Shown: positions 31,130 through 42,246 of the stretch, piece by piece
How positions within the stretch are numbered: position 1 is the first letter of the stretch
How the letters are laid out: each line of letters starts with the position of its first letter
From: Cafeteria roenbergensis
Lineage: Eukaryota > Sar > Bigyra > Bicosoecida > Cafeteriaceae
DNA length: 64,000 nt
Reading direction: 5' to 3'
Assembly: GCA_008330645.1 (NCBI GenBank)
Contig: VLTN01000026.1
Coordinates: forward strand, 372,001-436,000
Made by a program: the position numbers and the translations under genes
The notes under the pieces: generated by a model
Told to the model about the DNA's origin: nothing
The model's database searches: none
The model's input: only the letters and a program-made list of their open reading frames with translations

Positions 31130-33207
31130 ATGGCAACTCGCCGCGCTGCCAGGCTCGTGGCGATGGCCGCTGCCATGCTTGCGACTGTGCGCTGCGGCGC
31201 CGCGAGGGGGTTGTCCGGGTCCAGGCCCAACGTGAGAGGCAGTTGCAGTGGGCCGATCCGAAGCGCAGCCTCGCGCCGCCCAGCTTCCGAACCACCGACT
31301 TCGCCCCTCGCTAACCCGCGCCGTGTCGCATCGCAGATTGTATGGATCATGGTGAGTACGTTCGGTGCGGGCCCGGGCCTGCGTTGGGGGCCAGGCTGAG
31401 TGCTTGACCGCACGGTCGCCTAGTCGCCGCCCTCACCTCGCCGCGCAGGCCGACGACCTGGGGTACGGCGAGCCCTCGTACATGGCGACCGACTCGCCTC
31501 ACGGCCGCATCAGCACGCCGAACATCGACCGGCTCTCGTCGGAGGGCCTGCGGTTCACGTCGGCGTACACCGGCGAGGCCGTGTGCTCGCCGTCTCGCGG
31601 CTCCCTCATGACGGGCTACCACACGGGCCACGCGTACATCCGGGGCAACTACCCCTACGACGGACACGACCTCCCCCTGCGCGACACCGACGGTGAGATC
31701 GCTCCTCCTCTCAGCCCACCCCCCCCCCCTCCCCCCCTGCTGCGCGCGCGCTGTCCCCGTTGCAACTGTTTCACTGCGCTGAGAGCCAACCCCCGCCACC
31801 CCGCGCCCGCTACCGTGCCGCAGTGACGTACGCGGAGGTCCTGCGCGGCGCCGGGTACCGCACTCTGTGGGTCGGCAAGTCCGGCCTGGGCTGGGTGGAC
31901 AACTCCGGGGCACCGTGGCGGCTGGGGTTCGATTACTTCTACGGGGAGCCAGACCAGGCAGGGTGCCACGACATGTACCCCGTGGGCTACAACGGGACCG
32001 ACCCCGCAGCGGCGGGCAGGCCGACCGTGTTCGACAACACCACCGCGCTGTACCTGCCGCAGAACGTGGGCGCGTCGCGCGAGCGGTGCATGCAGCAGGG
32101 CGGTGGCGGCTGCTGGTACACCCACGACGCCTGGACCAACAAGTCGCTTGAGCTGATCGAGCAGGAGGCGGCGCGCCAGCGGGCCGAGCTGGCGGCGGGA
32201 GCGCAGGAGGCAGCACCCTTCGCGCTGCTCGTCGCCTACACGGACCCGCACGCGGGCGGGTGGTCCGGGGAGCAGGAGACGGGCGCCCCCGTGCCGTCAG
32301 ACGGCCAGTACGGCAAGGAGGCGTGGCCGGACGTGGAGCGCGACCACGCCTCTGTCATCTCCAACTACCTCGACCGCGACGTGGGTCGCATCGTGCAAGC
32401 GCTGCAGCAGCAGGGGCTACAGGAGGACACGGTCGTCTTCTTCGCCTCGGACAACGGTGAGCGGGGTGCGCAGCGCGGTGGTTAGCGCGCGGGGGGCAGG
32501 GTGTGCCCCCGTCGAGCCGCTGCAGCGGCTGCGCTCCTCGCGAACGCTGCGCTCCACGCGAACGCGCACGCAGCGCCCGGCGACCCGCCCCCGGATCCTC
32601 GCGCCTGGGTGCATGCCGCATGCCGTCCCACCCCCCGCGCACCGCAGGCGCGCACAACGAGGGCGGGCACGACGTGCACTTCTTCAACTCCAGCGGCCCC
32701 CTCCGGGGATACAAGCGCGCGCTCTTCGAGGGCGGCGTGCGCTCCCCCTCCTGGATCCGCTGGCCGGGCAAGGTTGCGCCGGGGACGTCCGACCAGCCGT
32801 GGGCCTTCTGGGACGTGCTGCCCACGTTCGCGGACCTGGCCGGCGCCAACCGCTCGGCCTTCCCGGCGGACATTGACGGCCGCAGCATCGTGCCCCTCAT
32901 CGACGGGAGCGGCGCGTACAACGCTTCAGAGAGGCTCTTCTACTTTGAGTTCTGCACCGACATCCAGCCGTGGGTGGGGGGCTCCAACCGCAAGGGCTGG
33001 ACGCACTCGCTGCGGCAGGGGGATTGGAAAATCGTGGCTTTCGAGCTGGACGGCGAGTACATGCTCTTTAACCTCGCGGACGACCTCGGGGAGAAGAACA
33101 ACCTGGCGAGCAGCCACCCAGACATCGTCCAACGAATGGCCGCGCTGGCTAAGGGTCAACACACGGAGTCCGCGCTCTTTCCGTCGCACGACTGTCGCCC
33201 CAGCTGA
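31130..33207 (+). CDS. Type I sulfatase (5 exons, one of 15 nt)
   Basis: Exons 31130-31231, 31337-31351, 31449-31692, 31824-32456 and 32648-33207 join to 517 residues. Exon 1 encodes a signal peptide (MATRRAARLVAMAAAMLA). The second exon is a 15-nt microexon encoding IVWIM and completes the canonical start RPN-IVWIM-ADDLGYGEPS. The sulfatase signature VCSPSRGSLMTG carries the C-x-P-S-R motif whose Cys is converted to formylglycine, and later motifs are TPNIDRLSSEGLRF, YRTLWVGKSGLG and FFASDNG-AHNEGG. The metal and substrate residues DD, C-x-P-S-R, K, H and DN are in the expected order. The enzyme should hydrolyse sulfate esters, probably in the lysosome or outside the cell; the substrate is unknown. 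A formylglycine-generating enzyme must be encoded elsewhere. Confidence 0.92.
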
Positions 33208-33633
33208 GCGCGCTGCGGCCGCGGCGACGAGTGCGCCTTCACCGGGTTCCCTCTGGCGCCTGGGCCTTGGCCGTCGCGCAGTGGCTCTTGCTGCCGTGGG
33301 GGCCGTGTGCAGCTGGATGGGTCCGCAGTGTGGCGGAACGTGTGGCTGGTGCGTGGTCGCACAGGCGCCAATGCTGAGCCGCAGCACGTCGCGCGCGCTT
33401 GCCCCGCACCTGAGGGCAAACCCACAGGAGCCCACTCACAGGATTCCGCGCACAGTCGCATGCAAAGCGCGCCGCTCGCGCCCGTGCGGGCCACAGTGCT
33501 CGGGACCGGCGGCGGAGAAATCGCGGCAGAGTCGCTTGCGCCAGCGACGGCGCCCTCAGCCGTGGCGGCACTGCCAGGCCGCCGAGCGCGCCCCGGGTGT
33601 CCAGGGCCGCCCCTGTGTTCAGCGCCTGGGAGC
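33208..33633. other. Intergenic region between sulfatase and methyltransferase-TPR gene
   Basis: This 426 bp stretch lies between tandem plus-strand genes. No exon was found. It should contain the sulfatase 3' UTR and the next promoter. Confidence 0.4.
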
Positions 33634-36600
33634 ATGTCGCGGCGCGTTATGTCCCAGCCTGGCGAGCTCGCGGAGGACGAACCCTGGCAGGTGCCCGCCT
33701 CCCATGTCGAGCTCGGCAAGGATCAAGCGCTTCCCGACTCGGCCCTGTGGGCGCTGCAGGACTCGTTTTACAAGGAAATGGGGGCCAAGAGCTGGAGCCA
33801 GGCCGTGGTGCCCAACTTTGTCACGTCCAATTGCCACATTGCGCGGTGCTACGCCAACATGTTCATGGCCTCGGCCACTGACTGGGCGAGGTGAGACCGA
33901 GGCCGCAGCGAGGCCGCCCCTCGCCCGACCCCCCGTCACGGAGCCCCGCCCCGCGGCCGCGACAGCGCACGGGCAGGCGGCGAGGCAGGCGGCGAGTCTG
34001 GTCGGCCCCGCTCGGGCCGTGGACCCCGAGCCCTCGGCCCGGATCAAAGGCGGGCGCTGCCGAGCGCTAGCGCGCAGACCACCGCGTTGCCGCCGAGGGC
34101 AGACCTGTGCCAAGCCTGCGACTGCACTGATGCCCGCGTGACTGTTTTGCTCTGGCTGCGGCCGGTCTCGCAGGACCAACCCCCAGGCCCCCGGGGAGCC
34201 AGGGGATGTGGCGCCCGTTGTCATCGTCGAGGTGGGGTGCGGCCACGGCCGCCTCGGCTTCATGATCGTGCGCCACCTGCTCGCGATGCGCGCGTCCTGG
34301 CCCCCCTCGTGGGACGCCTGCGCGCTCGCCGGCGGCCGTCCGTTCCTGTACGTGCTGGCGGATCTGGCGGAACGAAACGTCCGCTTCATCGAGCGCTTCG
34401 CGCCGCTGCGCGCCATGATCGACGCCGGGTGGGTGGACTCCGCAGTCTTTGGTGAGAGGCTGCGCCCGCTCGCGGGCCCGCCCCCCACGGCCGCGTCGCC
34501 GCCTCTTGCTCGCCCGGTACCCGCAGATGCCGTCGCCTCGCCAGCGGCAAGCCAGCAGCGCCCCCCCCCCCCGCCCCCTTCACCATCACCCCCCCGCCGA
34601 CTCGGCCGCCGTTGCGCACGCCGCTTGCCGTCTGCTGCCCACCCCTCCCCCTTCCGTGGCCGCGTCGCGCCGCTTTCCACGCCACGCGCAGACGCCGAGA
34701 ACGACCGAACCCTCCGCCTGCGCGCCTCAGGCCGCACGCTCTCCGCCCGAGACTTCTCCGGGGGCTCCGGCCGCGGCCGCCTCCTCGTCGCGGTGGCGAA
34801 CTACGTGGTCGACACGCTGGCCCAGGACGCGTACCGCGTGCGGGACGGGGCCCTCGAGCGAGCCCACCTCAGCATCGCCGCGCCTCTGGACGCCGACGGC
34901 TCCGACCCCCTCTTGCGCGCCTCTGAGAAGCCCGGCAGAGCCGCCGCGCGCCTCCTCGCCTCCTCGCGGACCGTGTCGCGCCTCTCGTGGCAGTGGCGCT
35001 GGACCCCCACCAGCCCCGCCGCCGCCGCCGCCGCGCTCGCCGCCGACGGCCACCCCCTCTCCGCCGACGTCCTCCTCGCCTACGCGGCCCTCTTCGGCGG
35101 CCGCGCGCTGGGGGGCACCGGGTCTCCGCGCGACGCCTCCTTCCTCGTGCCGCTGGGCGGCCTGCGGCTGCTCGACAGCCTGCGCACGCTCGGCAGCGGG
35201 CGCTGCGTGTTCTTGCTCGGGGACAAGGCCTACTCCGAGGAGGCGGAGCTGGTGGGGCTGCGCACGCCGCACATCGCGCTGCATGGCTCCTTCAGCTTCA
35301 TGGCAAACCTTCACGGCATGATGCTCGGCGCCCGGGCGCTGGGCGGCGAGGCCCTCGCAACCCCGCTCCGCGACGGCTTCAAGTGCGCGTGCCTGCTCGT
35401 CGGAACGGCAGAGCCAGTGGCAGCGGCCGCCGGCCCCGCCGCGGACCCGGCCGGCGCCGGGGCAGCCAGCGGCGCGGGTGACGCCGGCGGCGCCTCCGGG
35501 GCGGAGGACGCTGCAGTGGCCGCCTCCGCACCCGTGGGTGACGCCGCCTCCGCCTCGTCCGACGCCCGCCAGGCGTGGCGTTGCTGGTTCGGGTCCTACT
35601 GCCCCGAGGCCTTCTCCACCCTCCAGCGGGCCGTGTACGAGTGCGACACCACCGACACGTGCAGCCTGCGCACGGCCGTGGCCGTTCTCCGCCTCAGCGG
35701 CTGGGAGCCCGACGTGGCCCACAAGTTCCGCATCACCCTCGTGACCAGGGCCGAGACAGCCTCCCCGCGCATGCGCCGGGACCTGGCCGCGGACATCGTG
35801 CGCTGCGGCGGCGCCATCTTCCCCCTGCAGCCGGCCAAGGACATCCTCTTCGAGCTTGGCAGGGCCCTCGTGAACATCGGCCGCTACGGCGCGGCCACCG
35901 TGTTCTTCGAGGAGTCCCGCTGGTGGTGCGGCGAACACCACGTCGCCTGGTACAACATGGGCCTCTGCCACCACCGCTCGGGCCGCTTCCGTCAGGCGGC
36001 CGCGTGCCACCGCCGCTCGCTCGAGCTCGACCCCACCTACGGCCTCGCCAGGGAGTGGCTGCGCCACGCCACGGCGCGCATCCGCGACAGGCGCGCTGTA
36101 GAGCAGCGCCTCGCCTCCGCCCCCGACGACGACGCCGCGCCGCTCGCGGCCTCAGGGGGCGCGTCGCTCGCCGAGCGGGCCGCTGCGGCCGTGCGTCGAT
36201 CGGCAGAGCTCGCCAGGTCCAAGGGAGTGCTGCCCGGCGAAGCCGCCCTGCCGGACGTCGACGCGGACGGAACAGTCGCGGCGCTGCCAGGCACGTCCGC
36301 CCAGCAGGCGGCGGAGGGGGGCGCGGCCGGTGCCGGTGCCGGTGCCGGTGCCGGTGACGAGGACGACGAAGACGATGAGGACGAGGCCGCGACCGGCGCT
36401 GCATCCGGGGTTGGCGACGCCGCTGCCGCTGCCGCCGGCGTGGGGGGGAGCGAGCCGGTGCCCGGAGCGGCGGACGCCGGCGCGTTGACGTCCTCTGCGG
36501 CCGCAATGCACACCACCGTCACGGTCGCGTGCGTGGGCGCCTTTGGCGCAGGGGACGTGCCTGCGGCCGGCGTGGCGGCCGACCCGTTCTCGTCCGGCCT

Positions 36601-37513
36601 GGTGGACAGCGACGATGAGGACGAGGCCGCCGTGGCGCGGGCTGCGGCGGCAGGCCCCAGCGGCGAAGGCGCCGCTGGGCCCGCCGCCGCCGAGGCCGCC
36701 GCCCTGGCCGCCGCCCGCCGCGGCGCCACGTCCAACGGGGAGGCGCTGGCTGCGTGGGGCGCGGGCGTGCGGCACCCCTCTGGCATTGGCGCGGCGTGGG
36801 CCGCCGGGCGGGAGGTGGCGGTGTGCCACGTGCGGGTTCGGCGCGGGGCGTCACTCCGGCAGGTTTTGGGCAAGGCGCGGGAGGCTGCCGTTGAAGCCCG
36901 CCTGGCGGTGGTGCGGGCGGCCCGCGACGCCGCTGTGGCTGCGCTGGAGCAGGCGGACGCGACCCTTTCCGCGCCCTCGGGCAGGATGGCCATCGCAGAG
37001 GCGCAGCAGGACGCTGTGGTGCGCGCGGTCGAGGCGGCGGAGCAGGCTGGCGCCGATACTGCCGCCGCCGCGGACGAGGCGAAGCAGCGCGTTCTGGACA
37101 TGGCGCGCGATGAGGCGGACGCCGCCGCCGCAGACAAGGCCATGGCAGCGCGGTTCGAGACTGCCGACGCCACGGCGCCCCGCGGGGAGGGGCCCGATCA
37201 GAGCGGGCTCCTGCTGCGGGCGGCGGACGCGGCGCTGTCCGGGGCGGCCGGCTGCCGCGTCATTCTGGCTTACGCCGAGGCGGTGCCGTACGTGTCGGCG
37301 GTGCTCGCCGCCGCGGACGGGGAGGGGCCGGGCCGCGCAACTGTGATCCGGCCCGGCGTGGAGGAGGACGCCATGGACGCGAGCGGACGAGTGCTGCGCG
37401 TGGACCCGGCGGTGCCGGGGGCGATGGACCAGCCTGCTCCGATGGCCGGTGCTTCCGGCGACCTGCGCGAGAGGCTGGCGCGCGGCTGCGTGGTGACTGT
37501 GGTGCTGGACTGA
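33634..37513 (+). CDS. Putative SAM-dependent methyltransferase with TPR region (3 exons)
   Basis: Exons 33634-33890, 34174-34451 and 34692-37513 join to 1118 residues, with ATG 33634 or, five codons later, 33649 as start. Near residue 100 is a class I methyltransferase motif I (VVIVEVGCGHGRLGFMIV) followed by FLYVLADLAERNVRFIERFA. The preceding segment (LQDSFYKEMGAKSWSQAVVP, NFVTSNCHIARCYANMF) and the following GRGRLLVAVANYVVDTLAQD resemble bacterial methyltransferase-like proteins with TPRs. A TPR pair lies near residues 560-640 (ALVNIGRYGAATVFFEESRW, YNMGLCHHRSGRFRQAAACH). The C-terminal part is Ala-rich with an acidic run (GDEDDEDDEDEA) and a probable coiled coil near 880-1000. Methyl transfer is inferred from motif I; the substrate is unknown. 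An alternative acceptor near 34525 would also keep the frame open. Confidence 0.7.
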
Positions 37514-37790
37514 GCAGGTGCCTCGCCGCGCCCTGTGTCGAAGCTAGCTGCATAGCGAAGCGTGCGCGGTGCGACCCTCAGTCTCGGCGGCAAGCGCGAA
37601 CCCGTGAAGCAACAAGGACAAACATACACACGCGCGAGCGCGCAGTCTCAAGCGCAGGCCGGCCTGGGCAGCGCGCGCCCGCAAAGGCAGCTGCCGCCCC
37701 CCCGCGCCGCCGAAGCGACCCAGCCCGCCGCCACACTGCGGCCCAGCCTTCCGAGCAGCGGCACCGCCGCCCGACCCCGCAGCCTGCCCG
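37514..37790. other. Convergent 3' spacer between methyltransferase-TPR gene and kinesin
   Basis: This 277 bp stretch lies between two stop codons and includes the A-rich words AAGCAACAAGGACAAACATA. No gene is seen. Confidence 0.45.
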
Positions 37791-40402
37791 TCAGGAGGTC
37801 CGGCCGCGCTGATACGCCCGCACAATGTCTGGGAACTCCTCCGCCAGCGCCGCGGCGTCGAACCACTCGTCCGACTCTGGCGCGTCGCCCTCCCAGCGGA
37901 GGCGGTACTGCAGCCGGCCCTGCTCGTCCACCCTGTGCGCCACGATGCGGTCCGGCTGCGGCGAGCCGTCCGACAGCTCGGAGCCGTCCGAGGACGCCTC
38001 CCAGGCGGTGCTGCCGTCCTGCGCGCCCCCGCCCCCCATGAGCTTGGCGTTGGTCTCCAGCAGGTAGCGCAGGAGGAGCGTCTGGTGGATGCCCTCCTCG
38101 CTCTCTGCGGCGCCGTCGGCGGCTCTCACCAGCTGCTGCTGCCCGCCTCCGCTGCCGGCCATCGAGTCGGCGCTCCACTCCTCCCCGGCGGGGCCCGAGG
38201 AGGCGCCCGTCCCCGCCCCGGCTCCTCTTCGGAGCAGCGGCTCGATTGCCCTGGCTGCCGTGTCCAGCATGCTCGAGACGCCGTCGAAGTCGACCGCCCC
38301 GCCCTTTTGCTTGCCCAGCGGCCGCTCCACCTGCAGCGCGGAGATGATCCGCTCGGCGAGCCCGGAGGCCTTGCGGGCCAGCTCCATGTTGTGGCCCACC
38401 GCCGAGGCGGACATGACGGCGGCCAGGCGCGCCTCGTACTCCTGCCGCAGCCGCTCGGCCTGCTGCCGCCACCGAGACTCCGCCTCCGCCACCGCCCGCC
38501 TCGCGGCTTCCTCGGCCATTCCCTGCGCCTGTGCCGACCCGGCCGCCAGGGCGGTGACGGTTCGCACGGGCGCCGCCGCCACGCGCATGCAGCGCTCGGC
38601 GAACTTGAGCGTTGACACCGTCTCGCTCGCGTCAACGGCCATGGGGCCGATGGTAGCCACAACGCAGGTCTCGGCGTTGCCGCCCAGGCTCCGGGAGAGC
38701 AGCTTGGTCAGCTTCGAGTCGCGGAACGGCACGTGCCGCTCCGAAGCCTTGCCGCGAAACCGCGCCACGTCGGAGAGCTTCGCGATGACGTTGCCGAGAG
38801 CGGCGAGCGAGGAGTTGATGGCCCGGGCCTCGTCCAGACGGGCGCCGCTGCGGGGGCGGCGATCCAGCGAGTGCAGGGAGAGGCAGAGCAGGGCGGGGGG
38901 GAGCGCGAGATTGGGTTGCCAGGGCGGGGGGGTGCCGGGCGCGCGCGGGTTGCGGAGGCAATTTGGGCGGTGGCAGACGCAGCCTGGCAGCAGGAGGGCT
39001 AGCACGTTGCAGCAAGGCCAGCGCGGCTCGCAGTGGCCTCGCGGAGCGGAGAGGGGGCGGCGCAGTGTCGGGGGCGGCGCAGTGTCGGGGGCGGCGCAGT
39101 GTCGGGGGCGGCGCAGCGTCGGGGGCGGCGCTGTGTCGGGGGCGGCGCAGTGGAGAGGGGAGCTCACGTGCTGGATGTGCGCGCTACGCGCTCGCTGCCC
39201 GCGAGGTCGACCAGGGTGAGGCGGCCCATGGTGGCGGGGCCGCCGGCCGCCCTGGCCTGCCTGACGGTCACCATGAGGAGGGTGTGACTCCTGGATGACG
39301 TGGCGTTCATGCGGGTGGCGCCGAGCACGCGACGCTCGAGGCCGTCGTTGATGGCGGCCACAGCCTCCGCGTAGCCGTTCACGGTCCATTCCCCCGCGTC
39401 GGGCGCGTAGAACCCGCGCCCGGGAGACTCTCTGACGGCCAGCGGACGCAGGCTGTCGTCTCCGGCGGGCGGCAGCAGGTCGTACACGGCTTCGAGATAT
39501 ACCTGCAAAAACTGCACGCTGACGCTGAAGGCGCTGTCCGGGTGCCGCGCAGCGTGGCCGAAGCAGTGCGATAGCGCCCGCGGGATGAGCCCCGCGCTCT
39601 CGGACTCCACCCGTGAGAGAATGCCCATCGTGTGACTCTTGCCGGTCCCCGTCTGCCCGTACGCCAGCACGGCGCCGTTGAACCCGTCCAGCACCCGGTC
39701 CACCACCGGCCCGGCCACCACGTCGTACACGTCGTCCTGCGTCGCCTGCGGGCCGAAAGCCGCGTCAAAGAGCCAGCGGTTGCCGGCGCCGCCGGCGCTC
39801 GGGTCCGCCACCACGACGGACTGCAGCGCCCCCCCGCCACGGACACCGGCGTCCGCGGGCTGCTCCGCCGGAACGCGCACCGCAATGCCCACCGGCCGCG
39901 GCTTCCAGCCCCGCGGAGGGCGCGCGGGCAGCGCCCCGGACGAGTCACCCTCGCGCGCGTGGGAGACGGAGGACCACGGAGAGTCGGCGGTCGCGGCGCC
40001 GGCGCGGGCCGCGCTGGGCGGCTCCAAGGGCCTCGGCGTTCGCAGGGGGCCCACGGACTCGCGCAGGCCCGAGTCTGCGACAGACCTGCCCAGCCATTTC
40101 CGCTGCATTTCCGCCTCGCGCGCGTCCCGGCGCAGCTCGTCCGCCAAGGGCGGCCGGCAGCGCACTGCCACGCGCACACGGCGCGTGGACGACGGGGCAA
40201 GCCGCGCGGGCTCCGACGCCGCCGGCCGGGGACCTGGCGAGACTGCGGCAACGGCCGGGGCCGGCGGCGCGTCAGCGGCGCGCCGGCGCACCAGCGAGGC
40301 TCGGTACACCGCCGTGCCGCCGGACCGGCTCGGCGCCACCTCACCGCTTCCCAGCCGTGCCGCGCTCGGCGGCCCGCCCGGGCCTGGTCCCGCGGCGGCC
40401 AT
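37791..40402 (-). CDS. Kinesin motor protein with C-terminal chromodomain-like module (2 exons)
   Basis: Minus-strand exons 40402-39168 and 38847-37791 join in phase 2 to 763 residues. The motor starts with VRVAVRCRPPLADEL near residue 75, has an unusually long insert before the P-loop (AYGQTGTGKSHTMG near 247), then switch I NATSSRSH and switch II LVDLAGSERVARTSSTGARL; the exon junction restores SST-GARLDEARAINSSLAALG. KFAERCMRVAAAPVR ends the motor core. A short coiled coil follows (AVAEAESRWRQQAERLRQEY). The last 53 residues read DRIVAHRVDEQGRLQYRLRW, EGDAPESDEWFDAAALAEEF and PDIVRAY, matching a chromodomain: I-V-x-x-R near the start, G-x-x-x-Y-x-L-x-W-x-G, then E-W and a C-terminal helix. 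The intron (38848-39167) holds a 17-bp tandem repeat. Motor identity is certain; the chromo call is by pattern. Confidence 0.9.
39053..39150. repeat. 17-bp tandem repeat in the kinesin intron, about 5.8 copies
   Basis: The unit GGGGGCGGCGCAGTGTC repeats from 39053, the fourth copy with GCGTC and the fifth with CTGTGTC, ending in a partial copy. It lies within the single kinesin intron. Confidence 0.93.
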
Positions 40403-40737
40403 GGCGGCCGAACCCGCAATTCCGCGCCGCTGACGCGCCTGCGAAGCTGCGCCGGGGGCACACGGGCGCGTCAAGGGCAGCGCCGCCACTTCAAACCCGG
40501 GAGGCCCGGGTCTGCGGCGGCAGGGCCTCGAGGTGCTCGCCGGCAGCCGGGTCGCGATGCTCGGCCGCAAGCGTCGAAAACAGCCAACTGCCCGCGCGCC
40601 GGGCAAGGCTCTGCCGGGAGCGCTCGTCATCCCGACGGCTCGACAAGCGCGTGTTCCGGGCCCAGATCCTCGGCCGCAGCGTCGGGCGGCGGGGGCGGCA
40701 CTCCGCCCCGCTGGTGCCCCGGCTTCGCGTGCTGCAG
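40403..40737. promoter_or_regulatory. Divergent intergenic region between kinesin and BCKDH E2
   Basis: This 335 bp stretch separates two start codons facing away from each other. Both frames stay open upstream of the chosen ATGs (minus to 40630, plus to 40357), but those codons lack features. No promoter motif was recognised. Confidence 0.45.
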
Positions 40738-42246
40738 ATGGCCAGTATCTCCCGCAGGTTCGCCCCCAGGCTGTCCCGCGCGCTCGCCGCCGGGCGGCCC
40801 GCCCACGCCGAGGTGCGGCGCGCTGGCGTTGCCGCCACGCGGACCGGAGTCATGCGCGCTGCCGGCCGGCTCGCCGCGGTGCGCGGCTTCCACGTGTCGT
40901 CCGTGGCGCGGAAGCTGACGCCGTTCCCGCTGAGCGACATTGGGGAGGGCATCGCCGAGGTTGAGGTAATGCGCGTGTTCGTCAAGGTCGGCGACACCAT
41001 CGACGAGTTCGACCCCGTGTTTGAGGTTCAGAGCGACAAGGCAACTGTCGAGATCACCTCGCGGTACGCGGGCGTGGTCAAGGCCGTCCACTACGCGGAG
41101 GGCGACATTGTTCCGACGGGGAGCGTCCTGATCGACATCGAGACTGAAGGCGGTGACGACGCGACTGCCGAGGAGCCTGCGGCCGCCCCCAAGGCGGCCG
41201 CCCCGAGCGCCCCCCCGGCCGCGGACGCGGCTGCGACCGCCGGCTCGGTGTCGGCCGCTGGCCAGGCCGCGCTGACTCTTGCGGCGCCTGCTGTGCGGCG
41301 CATTGCTCGCGAGCACAACGTGGACTTGTCGCTGGTGCCCGGCACCGGCAAGGACGGCCGCGTGCTCAAGGGGGACATTCTGGCCTTCGTGGAGAACGGA
41401 GGCAAGGCGCCCGCCGCGGCGGCAGCCCCCAAGGCCGCTGAGACCGCGCGCGCCCCCGCCGCCGCCGCTGCGCCCGCCCCGGCGGCGCCCTCCGCCTCTG
41501 CCGTGCCCGAGCGCCTGCCCGCGCCCGCCGGGTTTGCGGCCGCCGATGTGGACGAGCCCCTGCGCGGCCTGCGGCGCGCGATGGCCAAGTCCATGACGGC
41601 GGCTTGGGCGGTGCCCCACTTCGGCTACTGCGACGAGGTGGAGATGGACGCCGCTGCCGCGCTGCGCGCCCAGCTAAAGCCCCTCGCTGCCGAGCGCGGC
41701 GTCAAGTTCAGCTTCATGCCCATCCTCCTCAAGGCCATCTCCATCGCCCTGCTGGACGCGCCTGGTCTCAACGCCTGGGTGAACGAGGACTGCTCCACGC
41801 TCACCCTCAAGGGGTCCCACAACATCGGCGTGGCCATGGACACCCCCCGCGGCCTCATCGTGCCCAACGTCAAGGACGTTCAGGCCCGCTCTCTCATGGA
41901 GGTTGCCTCCGAGCTGACCCGGCTGCAGGCGCTGGCGGCCGCTGGCCAGCTGGGCGAGGAGGACCTGCGCGACGGCACATTTGCCCTCAGCAACATCGGC
42001 GCCATCGGCGGCACGTACGCCTCCCCCGTGATCATGCAGCCCCAGGTGGCCATCGGCGCCATCGGCAAGACCCAGCGCCTCCCGCGCTACGCCGCCGACG
42101 GCGAGACCATCGTGCCCACAAGCATCATGCGCGTGTCGTGGAGCGCCGACCACCGCGTCGTCGACGGAGCCACTATGGCCCGCTTCAGCAACCGCGTCAA
42201 GCTGCTCATCGAGAACCCCACGGCCATGCTCTCCGCCCTCCGCTGA
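40738..42246 (+). CDS. DBT: Branched-chain alpha-keto acid dehydrogenase E2 (dihydrolipoyl transacylase)
   Basis: A single exon from ATG 40738 encodes 502 residues. An Arg/Ala-rich mitochondrial presequence (MASISRRFAPRLSRALAA, ending about GFHVSSVARK) leads to the lipoyl domain (TPFPLSDIGEGIAEVEVMR; the lipoyl Lys in FEVQSDKATVEITS near residue 101). After an Ala/Pro linker comes the E1/E3-binding domain (APAVRRIAREHNVDLSLVPG to LKGDILAFVE), then a second Ala/Pro linker and the acyltransferase core, with GLRRAMAKSMTAAWAVPHF and the catalytic SADHRVVDGA near residue 472. The DIGEGIAEVE start and the core fit the branched-chain E2 better than the pyruvate or oxoglutarate E2s. The protein forms the core of the mitochondrial complex that oxidatively decarboxylates Leu, Ile and Val keto acids. 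The E1-beta gene lies 12 kb downstream. Confidence 0.95.
   Translation: MASISRRFAPRLSRALAAGRPAHAEVRRAGVAATRTGVMRAAGRLAAVRGFHVSSVARKLTPFPLSDIGEGIAEVEVMRVFVKVGDTIDEFDPVFEVQSDKATVEITSRYAGVVKAVHYAEGDIVPTGSVLIDIETEGGDDATAEEPAAAPKAAAPSAPPAADAAATAGSVSAAGQAALTLAAPAVRRIAREHNVDLSLVPGTGKDGRVLKGDILAFVENGGKAPAAAAAPKAAETARAPAAAAAPAPAAPSASAVPERLPAPAGFAAADVDEPLRGLRRAMAKSMTAAWAVPHFGYCDEVEMDAAAALRAQLKPLAAERGVKFSFMPILLKAISIALLDAPGLNAWVNEDCSTLTLKGSHNIGVAMDTPRGLIVPNVKDVQARSLMEVASELTRLQALAAAGQLGEEDLRDGTFALSNIGAIGGTYASPVIMQPQVAIGAIGKTQRLPRYAADGETIVPTSIMRVSWSADHRVVDGATMARFSNRVKLLIENPTAMLSALR

Noticed and set aside
34454-34691. Coding continuation through the second intron of the methyltransferase-TPR gene
   Set aside because: The frame is open, but the Pro/Arg-rich content and consensus GTGAGA...GCGCAG borders with matching phase favour an intron.
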